Assembly (NCBI RefSeq): GCF_018860665.1
Contig: NZ_JAHKPK010000003.1
Coordinates: 62,001-126,000, forward strand
Length of the DNA stretch: 64,000 nt
Reading direction: 5' to 3'
From: Pacificibacter marinus
GTDB taxonomy: Bacteria; Pseudomonadota; Alphaproteobacteria; Rhodobacterales; Rhodobacteraceae
The translations under genes were made by a program, and so were the position numbers. Below are positions 25,777 through 35,033 of this stretch, one piece after another (positions within the stretch are counted from its first letter, which is position 1; the number at the start of each line of letters is the position of its first letter). The notes under the pieces were generated by a model, which saw nothing but the letters and a program-made list of their open reading frames with translations, was not told where the DNA came from and did not search any database.

Positions 25777-27189
25777 ATGAAAATGATGAATATACTTAAG
25801 GCAGCCCTATTGGGGTGCGCCGTCGCGAACATGGTGCCGCAGGTGGCATTTGCAGATAAACTTCGGGTTATGACGGGATCGCCTTCTGGGGCTTTGAACG
25901 TCCCAATGAACCGCGCTGTGGTCGTTGAAAGTGACGAACCCTTTGCGGAAATTTCGGTGGCCAACGCCGAGATTGCAGATATTTCGACATTGTCTGACAG
26001 ATCGATTTATGTGCTTGGGCGCTCACCTGGCCTGACGACGATGACGCTTTTGGCACCGGACGGATCTTTGATCACCAACGTTCAGATCCAAGTCACCCCA
26101 GATATTTCAGAATTCAAAGAACGCTTGCGTCAGATCATGCCCAATGAGGCGATTGAAGTGCGCACCGCCAACGATGGCATCGTTTTGTCAGGGGTGGTCC
26201 AATCGGTCACCTCGATGGAACGCGCAGTTGAACTGGCCAATCGTTATGCGCCGGATCGTGTATCCAATCTGCTAAACATCGGCGGCACCCAGCAGGTGAT
26301 GTTGAAAGTGCGCTTTGCGGAAATGTCGCGCTCAGTCTCGAAAAACCTTTCAGGATCTTTGGCTTTCGTGGGCAGCGTCGGAACAAACGGCAACTGGACC
26401 GGCTCTGAGACCGGTAGTTTTCTAAGCGACGACAACGGCGTAACCACTGCGCTCACCGCAAAAGATGATTCATTGGGCGCGTTGAAACTTGGCGCGTCTA
26501 TCGGCGGCACCGAGATTGCTGTGTTGCTCGAAGCGATGGAAAGCAAAGGCATCGTGCGCACACTCGCCGAGCCAAACCTGACTGCCCTGTCTGGCCAGCA
26601 AGCCAAATTCCTTGCGGGTGGCGAATATCCAATTCCTGTTGCCAGCGAAAACGGCATCACCATTGAATACAAACCTTTCGGTGTTGAGCTCGACTTTACC
26701 CCCCGTGTTGTGAACGGCGATCAGATCAACTTGGAACTCAAAGCAGCTGTGTCTGGCATTGACACCACAGTGAACTACAACCTTGAGGGATTTTCGGTGA
26801 GCTCGTTCACGCGTCGCGAGACATCGACGACTGTGGAAATGCGGGACGGCGAAAGCTTTGCCATCGCGGGCCTGTTGCAAGACGATTTCCAAGACCTTGC
26901 CGGCCAAGTACCATGGTTGGGCGACATCCCCGTTTTGGGTGCCCTATTCCGGTCAACCGATTATTCACGTGACCAATCTGAGCTGGTGATCATCGTTACG
27001 CCGCATCTGGTCACGCCGACCAATGGACTAGCTTTGGCTTTACCAACGGATCGCGTGAAAATTCCAACAGAATCTGAATTGTTTTTGTTTGGTAAAACTT
27101 ATGGCGGCACTGAGCGCCCGAAAACAGGTGCTGCGGCTGAAGTCGCCAAGCAAGACTTTTCCGGTTCTTACGGCTATGTGATGGAGTAA
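25777..27189 (+). CDS. cpaC: Tad pilus secretin CpaC (RcpA)
   Basis: 470 residues from ATG at 25777. A signal peptide (MKMMNILKAALLGCAVANM.., cleavage near AFA|DK) is followed by an N-terminal pilus-secretin domain (LNVPMNRAVVVESDEPFAEI), a BON-like domain (EVRTANDGIVLSGVVQSV) and the C-terminal secretin domain with VRTLAEPNLTALSGQQAKFLAGGEYPIP and VPWLGDIPVLGALFRS. It forms the outer-membrane channel for the Flp pilus. The gene ends four bases before the OmpA-like lipoprotein gene. Confidence 0.95.
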   Translation: MKMMNILKAALLGCAVANMVPQVAFADKLRVMTGSPSGALNVPMNRAVVVESDEPFAEISVANAEIADISTLSDRSIYVLGRSPGLTTMTLLAPDGSLITNVQIQVTPDISEFKERLRQIMPNEAIEVRTANDGIVLSGVVQSVTSMERAVELANRYAPDRVSNLLNIGGTQQVMLKVRFAEMSRSVSKNLSGSLAFVGSVGTNGNWTGSETGSFLSDDNGVTTALTAKDDSLGALKLGASIGGTEIAVLLEAMESKGIVRTLAEPNLTALSGQQAKFLAGGEYPIPVASENGITIEYKPFGVELDFTPRVVNGDQINLELKAAVSGIDTTVNYNLEGFSVSSFTRRETSTTVEMRDGESFAIAGLLQDDFQDLAGQVPWLGDIPVLGALFRSTDYSRDQSELVIIVTPHLVTPTNGLALALPTDRVKIPTESELFLFGKTYGGTERPKTGAAAEVAKQDFSGSYGYVME

Positions 27190-27193
27190 GATC

Positions 27194-27853
27194 ATGCGCG
27201 CAAATATCAAAATGACACTGGCTGCGACAAGCCTTTTGGCTCTCTCTGCTTGCTCTGATTCACCTGTCTTTGCGTCTTGGACACAAGAGGCCGGCGGATA
27301 TTTGGACAACGGCACCTTTGGCAACGCGACGATGAACAACACTTTGATTCAAAATGGTGAATTGTCTTACGCCATTAACATGAATGAACGTTTTGCCGCC
27401 GAAGTTGACACCACAGTGAACTTTGAATTCAATTCTGCGATCTTGGATGGGCCTGCGCGCGAGACGATCAAGCGACAAGCCGCATATATCGCGCAATTCC
27501 CCGAAGTACGTTTCCGCGTCTTTGGCCACACTGATTTGGTTGGCTCTGATGCTTCGAACAAAGCGCTTGGGATGCGTCGCGCCCGTGCTGTTGTGAATGA
27601 AATGGTCCGTCACGGGATTTCAAGATCACGCGTCGAAGCGGTGATTTCCGAGGGCGAAACACAGCCCTTGGTCGCCACACAGGGTCCAGAACGTCGCAAT
27701 CGTCGCACGGTGACCGAAGTGTCAGGCTTTGTCCAAAACGCACCGCTGATCATGGACAGCCGTTACGCCGATATCATTCACCGTGAATACATCGAAAGTG
27801 CGACAGCGCCTTCTGCCCTTGTAGATTATGGCCAATCTCAGCTAGCGGAGTAA
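27194..27853 (+). CDS. OmpA-family lipoprotein of the Tad locus
   Basis: 219 residues. The lipobox LALSAC puts the lipid on Cys20. An OmpA C-terminal peptidoglycan-binding domain spans about residues 75-180: VNFEFNSAILDGPA, FGHTDLVGSDASNKALGMRRARAV and ERRNRRTVTEV. It occupies the place of CpaD between cpaC and cpaE, and probably anchors the secretin to peptidoglycan. It is co-transcribed with cpaC (4-bp gap). A weak hairpin follows. Confidence 0.9.
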   Translation: MRANIKMTLAATSLLALSACSDSPVFASWTQEAGGYLDNGTFGNATMNNTLIQNGELSYAINMNERFAAEVDTTVNFEFNSAILDGPARETIKRQAAYIAQFPEVRFRVFGHTDLVGSDASNKALGMRRARAVVNEMVRHGISRSRVEAVISEGETQPLVATQGPERRNRRTVTEVSGFVQNAPLIMDSRYADIIHREYIESATAPSALVDYGQSQLAE

Positions 27854-27861
27854 ACATCGTC

Positions 27862-27891
27862 CCGAAATAGCGAATTATTATGCTATTTTGG
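27862..27891 (+). terminator. Possible hairpin after the OmpA-like lipoprotein gene
   Basis: AAATAGC (27865-27871) and GCTATTT (27882-27888), extendable to 10 bp with one G-T pair. AT-rich and weak; it may be an attenuator before cpaE. Confidence 0.4.
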
Positions 27892-28047
27892 CCCTATTGT
27901 TGCCCACATTGCCCGTCACCTTAGACCCAATAGGAGCAGTTCGTTTGACAGTGAGTCGGACGACATGCGCCAGGGACCAAGGGGCGGGCTTTGTTTTTAA
28001 AGCAAACCTTTTTGGCTTTGGCGCTCCAAGGTGAAAAGGACGCGGCA

Positions 28048-29295
28048 ATGACGAGTGAAACTGCATTGCATACTGAACAAGACCAATTGGTTGCGTGTAC
28101 AATCTCACGCGATGTTCAGAATTTCGATCTGTTGGTCGAAGACATGGAGACCGAACTGGGAGAATCCTGGGGCGATCTTAACTTTGAGGATGCGCGGCAA
28201 TTCTTCCGGCAACCTGAATCAGGCGCATTAAAATTTGTCGCCGTCGCCATTGACCAAGAAGACGAAGGTATGCTTGCCATCGTTGCAGATTTGATCAAGT
28301 CGGCCAAGGCTCAGAATGTTAAAGTCATTTTGATCGCGGATGAGGTCAGCCCGATGGCGCTGCACCACTTGCTACAACTTGGCGCTGAAGATTTTATCCC
28401 CTACCCCTTGCCCGAGAATGCTTTGTCAGAAGCCATCGCGCGTCTTGACGCACCGCGCAAGGCGCATGCTTCGGATTTTATCGAGCAAGCTACGCCCCCA
28501 AAACGCGCAGCCAATGGTGTGGTCTTGCCGGTTCAATCTGTTTCAGGCGGCGCAGGCGCGACGACTTTGGCGGTGAACTTGGCCTGGGAACTTGCCCATG
28601 TTGAAAAATCCGAACCGCAACCGCGTGTGTTGTTAATGGATTTAAATCTGCAATTCGGATCGGTTTCTACCTATCTTGATTTGCCGCGCCGCGAAGCGGT
28701 TTATGAGCTGCTGTCCTCGACAGAACATATGGATGACGAAGCGTTCAAATCGGCATTGACCAACTTCAACGATTCAATTTCGGTGCTCACCGCGCCAGCA
28801 GATTTACTGCCGCTTGATTTCATCGAGTCAGAGGATTTGGATCGCATCTTGGAAATGGCGCGCCATCATTTTGACTATGTGATCATCGACATGCCATCGG
28901 TGTTTGTGACTTGGTCCGAAGTGATATTGAACCAAGCTGACATCATCTTTGCCCCTTTCGAGCTGGATATGCGGTCGGCGCAAAACATATTGCGTCTCAG
29001 ATCCGCCTTGCGGGCCGAAGACCTGCCGTTTGAAAAGTATCGCTTTTTGTTGAACCGCGCCCCCAAAGGCATGGACCTATCAGCAAAATCACGGATCAAA
29101 CGCATGTCCGAGAGCTTGGAAATCGCCATTGAGGTGCAACTGCCAGATGGCGGCAAAGCCGTGCTTCAATCGAATGACCAAGGGCTGCCTCTGGCGATCG
29201 ACGCAGGTAAAAACCCGCTGCGCAAAGAGATCCAAAAGCTCGCCGCATCGATACACGTACGCCAAAGCGAAGCAATGAGCGCAGCAGCACAATAA
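28048..29295 (+). CDS. cpaE: Tad pilus localisation ATPase CpaE (TadZ)
   Basis: 415 residues from ATG at 28048 (ribosome site AAGGA, 7-base spacing). An N-terminal receiver-like domain (about 10-140) precedes a ParA/MinD-type ATPase domain with SVSGGAGATTLAVNLA. This deviant P-loop lacks the signature lysines (Ala and Thr where Lys and Thr/Ser are usual), as seen in other TadZ proteins. RVLLMDLNLQFGSV and DYVIIDMPSVF are the Walker A' and B regions. CpaE positions the pilus machine at the cell pole. Confidence 0.93.
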   Translation: MTSETALHTEQDQLVACTISRDVQNFDLLVEDMETELGESWGDLNFEDARQFFRQPESGALKFVAVAIDQEDEGMLAIVADLIKSAKAQNVKVILIADEVSPMALHHLLQLGAEDFIPYPLPENALSEAIARLDAPRKAHASDFIEQATPPKRAANGVVLPVQSVSGGAGATTLAVNLAWELAHVEKSEPQPRVLLMDLNLQFGSVSTYLDLPRREAVYELLSSTEHMDDEAFKSALTNFNDSISVLTAPADLLPLDFIESEDLDRILEMARHHFDYVIIDMPSVFVTWSEVILNQADIIFAPFELDMRSAQNILRLRSALRAEDLPFEKYRFLLNRAPKGMDLSAKSRIKRMSESLEIAIEVQLPDGGKAVLQSNDQGLPLAIDAGKNPLRKEIQKLAASIHVRQSEAMSAAAQ

Positions 29296-29337
29296 GACCT
29301 CGTGAGGGGGTTTCAGGTTTAGGTTTAGGGGAATTAC

Positions 29338-30798
29338 ATGTTTTCGAGATACAAAAAGACAGACACAAAACAAGCGCGCGCCGTTACAGGCGCGCCGGCC
29401 CAAGACGCGCCTGTGTCCCAAGCTCCCCAAGTTGCAGCCTCTGCACCGAAGCCAAAAGCGACAGTACAGCGTCGTGACATTCAGCGCACAGAAGTCATCG
29501 TGCCTGAGGAAAAAGACCGCAAACGCAAGGAACGCATTTCCGACATCAAAGTGTCGATGCACCAACGCTTGCTGGAAGACTTGAACTTGGCCGCGCTGGA
29601 AAGCGCGCCGGAAAAAGAGTTAAAGCTAGAGATTGCCGCCATCACCACAGAGTTCCTCAATGAGGAAGGTATGGTTCTCAATCGCGACGAGCGGATGGTC
29701 TTAAACCAAGATTTATACGATGAAGTCAAGGGCTTGGGGCCGCTGGAAACCCTGCTCAAAGACGACACTGTGAACGATATCTTGGTCAACGGTCCGAACC
29801 AGATATTCGTGGAACGCGACGGTAAATTAATGCTGTCGGATGTGACATTTAAAAACGAAAAGCACCTGTTGCGCATCATCGATAAGATCGTGTCGGCCGT
29901 TGGCCGTCGCGTCGATGAATCCAACCCTTACGTCGATGCGCGTCTCGCGGACGGGTCACGTTTCAACGCCATGGTGCCGCCTGTCGCGGTGGATGGGTCT
30001 TTGGTGTCCATTCGTAAATTTAAAAAAGAAAAACTGGCGATTGACGATCTGGTCAAATTTGGGGCCTTCACCGAAGAAATGGCCGCCTATTTGCAAGCTG
30101 CCGTGTCCACACGACTGAACGTCATCGTGTCAGGTGGGACGGGCTCTGGTAAAACGACCACGCTCAATGCGCTGTCATCCTTTATTGCCGATGACGAACG
30201 TATCCTAACCATTGAGGACACGGCCGAGCTTCAACTGCAACAAACACATGTGGGCCGGATGGAATCCCGTCCCGCCAACGTCGAAGGCAAAGGTGCAGTG
30301 ACCCAGCGCGATTGTTTGCGCAATGCTTTGCGGATGCGCCCTGACCGCATCATCGTGGGGGAAACCCGCGGTGAAGAAGTTATCGATATGTTGCAAGCGA
30401 TGAACACCGGTCACGATGGATCAATGACCACAATTCACGCCAACTCGGCACGTGATGGTGTGTCTCGTCTGGAAAACATGGTCGCCATGGCCGGGATCGA
30501 AATGCCGCTCAAAGCGGTGCGCAGCCAGATCTCAAGCGCGGTGAACCTGATCGTGCAAGCCTCGCGTTTGCAAGACGGGTCACGCCGCATGGTGTCGATC
30601 ACTGAAATCACCGGCATGGAAGGCGACGTCATTTCGATGCAAGAAGTCTTTCGCTACCAACGCACAGGCCTGACGCCTGACAATAAAATTATCGGTCATT
30701 TCACAGCGACCGGCGTGCGCAGCCACTTTTCCGAGCGGTTCAAAATGTGGGGTTATGATTTGCCACCATCATTGTTCGAACCCACGAAACCGCAGTAA
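29338..30798 (+). CDS. cpaF: Tad pilus assembly ATPase CpaF (TadA)
   Basis: 486 residues, a type II/IV secretion-family motor. Walker A GGTGSGKT is at residues 266-273, and the Asp box is [14 protein letters not shown]. The Walker B and His box regions are [14 protein letters not shown] and [15 protein letters not shown]. The N-terminal about 60 residues are charged and low complexity. It powers pilin polymerisation, and in Caulobacter the homolog also drives retraction. It lies 42 bp after cpaE and 14 bp before tadB. Confidence 0.97.
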   Translation: MFSRYKKTDTKQARAVTGAPAQDAPVSQAPQVAASAPKPKATVQRRDIQRTEVIVPEEKDRKRKERISDIKVSMHQRLLEDLNLAALESAPEKELKLEIAAITTEFLNEEGMVLNRDERMVLNQDLYDEVKGLGPLETLLKDDTVNDILVNGPNQIFVERDGKLMLSDVTFKNEKHLLRIIDKIVSAVGRRVDESNPYVDARLADGSRFNAMVPPVAVDGSLVSIRKFKKEKLAIDDLVKFGAFTEEMAAYLQAAVSTRLNVIVSGGTGSGKTTTLNALSSFIADDERILTIEDTAELQLQQTHVGRMESRPANVEGKGAVTQRDCLRNALRMRPDRIIVGETRGEEVIDMLQAMNTGHDGSMTTIHANSARDGVSRLENMVAMAGIEMPLKAVRSQISSAVNLIVQASRLQDGSRRMVSITEITGMEGDVISMQEVFRYQRTGLTPDNKIIGHFTATGVRSHFSERFKMWGYDLPPSLFEPTKPQ

Positions 30799-30812
30799 GG
30801 ACACGAACAGCC

Positions 30813-31781
30813 ATGGCCATTTCAACTGATCTTATCATCTACGTCGTCGTCTTTATTGCCGTGCTTTTGCTGGTCGAAGGCATTTATCTGACCGTCTTCG
30901 GCAAATCCATTTCGCTCAACAGCCGCGTGAACCGTCGCTTTGAGATGCTGGAAAAAGGGGGCAACCGCGAAGAGGTGCTCAACCAGCTGCGCAAAGAAAT
31001 GGGTCAGCACCTAAAATCGCGTCAGGTGCCGCTCTACTCCATTCTGGCAGAGAAAGCGCAGAAAGCGAACATCGCCTTTTCACCGGTTCAACTGATTGGA
31101 ATTATGGCGCTTTTGGCGATGATTTCCTTTGTGGGCTTAACTGTAGGCACCGCGACATCAGCCCCATTACGCGCAGGCGTCGCTTTGGGCATGGGGGTCA
31201 CAGCCGTATTTGTGTGGATCAACAACAAAGCTAAAAAGCGGATGTCGATGATCGAAGAACAGCTGCCAGAAGCCGTTGAATTGATGGTGCGGTCCTTGCG
31301 TGTGGGCCACCCGTTTTCCAGCGCCTTGACCATCGTGTCCAAAGAGGTCCCCGACCCGCTTGGCACTGAGATGGGCGTGATCGCCGATGAATCAGCTTAC
31401 GGGCGAGATGTGGGCGAGGCGTTGAAAGACATGGCCGAACGGCTTGATATGCAAGACATGCGCTTTCTGGCCGTGGCCGTGTCGATCCAACAGCAATCGG
31501 GTGGTAACCTGGCTGAAGTTTTGGAAGGCTTGTCCAAGGTTATTCGTTCAAGGTTCAAACTGTTTCGCCGCGTGAAAGCGATCACGGCTGAGTCGAAATG
31601 GTCCGGCATGTTCCTGTCATTGTTCCCGCTTGGGTGCTTGTTGGTCATCTTGGTGGGCAAACCCGATTACTACGACACCGTGAAACATACCGCCGCGTTT
31701 ATTCCCGCCTGTCTTGTGGTTGCTGGCTTTCTGGTCGCCAATATTTTCATCATGCGCTCCCTTGTCGACATCAAAGTCTAG
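30813..31781 (+). CDS. tadB: Tad inner-membrane platform protein TadB
   Basis: 322 residues with a T2SSF (GspF) domain: EEQLPEAVELMVRSLRVGHPF, LDMQDMRFLAVAVSIQQQSGGNLAEVL and a C-terminal pair of membrane helices. A first helix lies at residues 6-26 and further helices near 90-135. With TadC it forms the inner-membrane platform on which CpaF acts. It is 14 bp behind cpaF and 18 bp before tadC. Confidence 0.95.
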   Translation: MAISTDLIIYVVVFIAVLLLVEGIYLTVFGKSISLNSRVNRRFEMLEKGGNREEVLNQLRKEMGQHLKSRQVPLYSILAEKAQKANIAFSPVQLIGIMALLAMISFVGLTVGTATSAPLRAGVALGMGVTAVFVWINNKAKKRMSMIEEQLPEAVELMVRSLRVGHPFSSALTIVSKEVPDPLGTEMGVIADESAYGRDVGEALKDMAERLDMQDMRFLAVAVSIQQQSGGNLAEVLEGLSKVIRSRFKLFRRVKAITAESKWSGMFLSLFPLGCLLVILVGKPDYYDTVKHTAAFIPACLVVAGFLVANIFIMRSLVDIKV

Positions 31782-31799
31782 ACGGGGAAAGGACATACC

Positions 31800-32783
31800 A
31801 TGCTAGAGTTTTTCACATCTATTTTTGGCGAACAGCTTGGCCCCTTCGGCCCGGTGATTATCATGGGCGTGCTGGGCATCGTTCTGATGCTGTTTGCAAC
31901 CCCTGCCCTGTTGAAAAAACGCGATGATCCTCTAGATCGTTTGCGTGCGCAGGTGCGTGGCAATGCCCAAACGGCAAAGGCCAAAAACGGCAAGACAACG
32001 AAATTGCGTCAGACCCAAAAGAAAGACAAGCTTGAGAAATACGCCGATTTCCTAGAACCACAGAACGAAGAAGAATATTCTGCCGTTCAGTTGAAACTGA
32101 TCCAAGCGGGCTATCGCGGCAAAAACGCAGTGCGCATGTATAACTTTGCGCAGCTTGCTTTGGGCATGGGCCTTTTGGCCATCGGTGTGATTTTGGCAGT
32201 GATCAAAAGCGGCAACGCTGAGGTCTCAACCCAGTCGATGATTATGACTGTTCTGATCCCTGCTGGCATCGGCTATATGGCGCCAAAATACTGGGTCACA
32301 CGCCGCGTCGAAGCACGCAAAGAAGAGATCACCAACGGCTTTCCAGACGCGCTTGACTTGATGCTGGTCTGTGTGGAAGCGGGCCAATCGCTGGATCAAT
32401 CCATCGTGCGCGTGGCACGTGAAATTCGCTCGGGTTTTCCCGCATTGGCCGATGAGTTTGAGATCGTCAGCTATGAGATCAAAGCCGGTAAAGACAAGAT
32501 CAACGTGTTGCGCGATATGTCCGAGCGTGCTGGCGTGGCCGATGTGGCCTCATTCGTGACCGTGCTGATTCAATCTCAGTCCTTTGGGACCTCTATTGCC
32601 GATGCTTTGCGGATTTACGCGAGTGAGATGCGCGACAAACGGGTGATGCTCGCTGAGGAAAAGGCCAACACTTTGCCGACAAAAATGACCTTGGCGACCA
32701 TGATGTTGACCGTGCCACCGCTGTTGATCATTTTGATCGGCCCATCTGTTTATGACATCGTCACCTTGCTGAAAGGGTTCTAA
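31800..32783 (+). CDS. tadC: Tad inner-membrane platform protein TadC
   Basis: 327 residues with a T2SSF domain: FPDALDLMLVCVEAGQSLDQS, FVTVLIQSQSFGTSIADALR and EEKANTLPTKMTLATMM. Membrane helices occur near residues 18-40, 115-160 and at the C-terminus. It is paralogous to TadB and pairs with it. The next gene, tadD, starts 74 bp later, after a hairpin. Confidence 0.95.
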   Translation: MLEFFTSIFGEQLGPFGPVIIMGVLGIVLMLFATPALLKKRDDPLDRLRAQVRGNAQTAKAKNGKTTKLRQTQKKDKLEKYADFLEPQNEEEYSAVQLKLIQAGYRGKNAVRMYNFAQLALGMGLLAIGVILAVIKSGNAEVSTQSMIMTVLIPAGIGYMAPKYWVTRRVEARKEEITNGFPDALDLMLVCVEAGQSLDQSIVRVAREIRSGFPALADEFEIVSYEIKAGKDKINVLRDMSERAGVADVASFVTVLIQSQSFGTSIADALRIYASEMRDKRVMLAEEKANTLPTKMTLATMMLTVPPLLIILIGPSVYDIVTLLKGF

Positions 32784-32800
32784 GCCTTTACGATATAGCC

Positions 32801-32829
32801 TATAGGGGCTGACGTTGCGCGCCCCTATA
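32801..32829 (+). repeat. Hairpin in the tadC-tadD gap
   Basis: A 9-bp perfect dyad TATAGGGGC / GCCCCTATA separated by 11 bases. There is no T run. It could be an mRNA processing or stability element that sets lower levels of the TPR lipoproteins. Confidence 0.5.
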
Positions 32830-32857
32830 TGCCCTATAAAGCAAAGGCCCGAAAGAC

Positions 32858-33460
32858 ATGTGTCTACGTCATGATCCGTCTTCCCCAAAGCTGGTACTGC
32901 GTCGGGTTGTCTTGGCGTGTTTGAGCCTCGCGACGTTGACAGGGTGTCATGATCCCAACGCGTTGGCCCCACTCAAAGAGGGCGGCGTCTATGCGCCAAC
33001 AGGTATCAAGGCGAATGTCGCTTCCGTAGACGGGTTGATCGTGGGCCACAGATTGATGGCATCCGGCGAATATGAACTGGCCTTGCGTGCTTACTTGCGT
33101 GCGGCTGGGGATCGCGGCCTTGATGTGGATGTTATGTCAGCCATCGGGTCAGCCAATCTTAAGCTGGGGCGTTTGGGCCAAGCTGAAAAAATTCTGCGCC
33201 GCGCGGTTGAGGCGGACGAAACCTTCGTGCCGGCATGGAATAATTTGGGCGTTGTTTTGATGGAACAACGCAATTACGGCGAAGCAGAGCGCGTGTTCCG
33301 TATGGCCTTCGCCCTTGATAGTGGCCAATCTGCCGAAATTCGTGACAATTTACGCTTGGCGCTCGCCAAATTGAAAAATCCTGATACAATTATTCAAAAT
33401 GAGAGTGATTTTACCTTGGTGCGTCGAGGAACAGGGGATTACCTGATCTTGGCACGCTAA
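32858..33460 (+). CDS. tadD: TadD-like tetratricopeptide lipoprotein, first copy
   Basis: 200 residues. A hydrophobic signal ends in lipobox ATLTGC (Cys30). About two to three TPR units follow (ELALRAYLRAAGD.., KLGRLGQAEKILRRAVEADE, AWNNLGVVLMEQRNYGEAERVF). TadD lipoproteins are needed for Tad pilus assembly, probably as secretin pilotins. A second TPR lipoprotein follows 125 bp later, so the locus encodes two. Confidence 0.9.
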   Translation: MCLRHDPSSPKLVLRRVVLACLSLATLTGCHDPNALAPLKEGGVYAPTGIKANVASVDGLIVGHRLMASGEYELALRAYLRAAGDRGLDVDVMSAIGSANLKLGRLGQAEKILRRAVEADETFVPAWNNLGVVLMEQRNYGEAERVFRMAFALDSGQSAEIRDNLRLALAKLKNPDTIIQNESDFTLVRRGTGDYLILAR

Positions 33461-33585
33461 TCGGACCTCGGGAACAACCCGGCGGCGGCGATCTCAAATC
33501 ATACGTTCTGTGTGATTTTGGGCAAACCGGATGCAAAAAGGCCGATATCTGGTGAAACGGGCAGTCAAAAGAGGTGGCAGGCACC

Positions 33586-34443
33586 ATGCGCAAAGTGATT
33601 TTAACTTCGCTGACCCTTTCGGGCGCGATAATCTTGACCGGTTGCGGTCAATCAAATTTCGGTGACGTGAAGCGAGCAAAAACATCCGTCAATGTCATCG
33701 ATGAAAACAACCTCAATGATGTGATGTTGTCGGCGGCAGACCCAAACGAGTCTGTGTCTTATTTTACACGAGCCTTAACTTCAGATCCGAACCGTATCGA
33801 TCTGATGCGCGGGCTGGCCCAATCCTTGATCCGAGCACGCAATAATACTGCAGGCGTTAAAGCCTGGAAGGGCGTTGTTCAACACGAGGACGCCACCAGC
33901 ACGGACCGCGTGGATTACGCGGATGCACTGATCCGCTCCGGCGATTGGAAAGAAGCGCAAGTACAACTGAACCTTGTTCCACCAACCCATGAAACATACA
34001 AACGCTACCGTTTGGAAGCGATGATCGCCGACAGCAATCAAGACTGGAAAAAAGCCGACAGCTTTTACGAGACAGCGGTTGGCCTGACCACAAAGCCATC
34101 GTCAGTGCTGAACAACTGGGGCTATTCCAAAATGACCCGTGGCGAATTCACTTCGGCCGAGCGGCTGTTTGCAGAAGCGATCACCTATGATCCTGCCTTG
34201 TTCACCGCAAAAAACAATCTTGTGTTGTCACGCGGCGCTCAAGGTAAATACGAATTGCCCGTCGTCACGATGACCCAAGTCGAGCGTGCGCAGCTTTTGT
34301 ATACGCTGGGTCTCTCTGCGGTAAAATCTGGCGATGTCACCATCGGCAAAGGGTTGATCAAAGAAGCCATCGACACCCACCCACAGCATTTTGAAACGGC
34401 CGTGCGATCTTTGCGTGCGCTTGAATCCAACGTCACGAATTGA
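33586..34443 (+). CDS. TadD-like tetratricopeptide lipoprotein, second copy
   Basis: 285 residues from ATG at 33586 (GTG at 33574 is possible but has a poor ribosome site). Lipobox IILTGC places Cys20 as the lipidated residue. TPR motifs run through most of the protein (SVSYFTRALTSDPNRIDLMR, VLNNWGYSKMTRGEFTSAER, SAVKSGDVTIGKGLIKEA). It is about 85 residues longer than the first TPR lipoprotein. Its TGA stop overlaps the ATG of the prepilin peptidase gene. Confidence 0.88.
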   Translation: MRKVILTSLTLSGAIILTGCGQSNFGDVKRAKTSVNVIDENNLNDVMLSAADPNESVSYFTRALTSDPNRIDLMRGLAQSLIRARNNTAGVKAWKGVVQHEDATSTDRVDYADALIRSGDWKEAQVQLNLVPPTHETYKRYRLEAMIADSNQDWKKADSFYETAVGLTTKPSSVLNNWGYSKMTRGEFTSAERLFAEAITYDPALFTAKNNLVLSRGAQGKYELPVVTMTQVERAQLLYTLGLSAVKSGDVTIGKGLIKEAIDTHPQHFETAVRSLRALESNVTN

Positions 34444-34937
34444 TGCTCAACCTTGATGCGACTGCGGCCTTGTGGATTTTGATTGTCACCACGCCGCTAT
34501 CTTTTCTAGCCGCGTTCAATGACTTGGCGCGGATGAAATTGCCCAATGCCCTCGTGATGGCTTTGGTGGCTATCTACGTTGTGATCGGGCCGTTTTTGTT
34601 CGATTGGCCGACCTATTTTTGGGGCTTTGCCCATGGCATTGTCATGTATCTATTTGGCATGTTCGCCTATGCCTTTATGGGAGTTGGCGCGGGCGACGGC
34701 AAATATGCGGCCGCCATGGCGATGTTCATTCCCGCCCATGATGCGCGCTTTGTGGTGCCGCTGTTTTGCGCTTACTTGATCGGGGCTTTTGTCACCCATC
34801 GGCTGTTTCGCGCCATACCTGCTGTGCGCAACGCGACGCAAACTTGGGTGTCTTGGGGGCACAAAAAATTCCCCGCTGGGCTGGCATTGGCAGGGGCTTT
34901 TACCACATATTTTGGAATCGTCGCCTTTGGCTGGTAA
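34443..34937 (+). CDS. cpaA: Prepilin peptidase CpaA (TadV), A24 family
   Basis: 164 residues. The two catalytic aspartates are Asp27 (AAFNDLARMKLPN) and Asp85 (VGAGDGKYAA, a GxGD motif). Four to six hydrophobic segments are visible, and it lacks the N-methyltransferase domain of type IV PilD, as expected for Tad. It cleaves the Flp pre-pilins after Gly16. The start overlaps the previous stop (TGATG). Confidence 0.92.
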   Translation: MLNLDATAALWILIVTTPLSFLAAFNDLARMKLPNALVMALVAIYVVIGPFLFDWPTYFWGFAHGIVMYLFGMFAYAFMGVGAGDGKYAAAMAMFIPAHDARFVVPLFCAYLIGAFVTHRLFRAIPAVRNATQTWVSWGHKKFPAGLALAGAFTTYFGIVAFGW

Positions 34938-34970
34938 CGGCGCATAGATTGAGAGTAACACTGAGACATC

Positions 34971-35001
34971 AAAAAGCCGCGCATGATTACGCGGCGTTTT
35001 T
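34971..35001. terminator. Bidirectional terminator at the end of the Tad operon
   Basis: AAAAAGCCGCG pairs with CGCGGCGTTTTT (one bulged G). It has T runs on both strands, serving cpaA and the convergent membrane-protein gene. Confidence 0.88.
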
Positions 35002-35033
35002 ACTTGGGTCATGTGCCTACGTCTAAGATAGGT

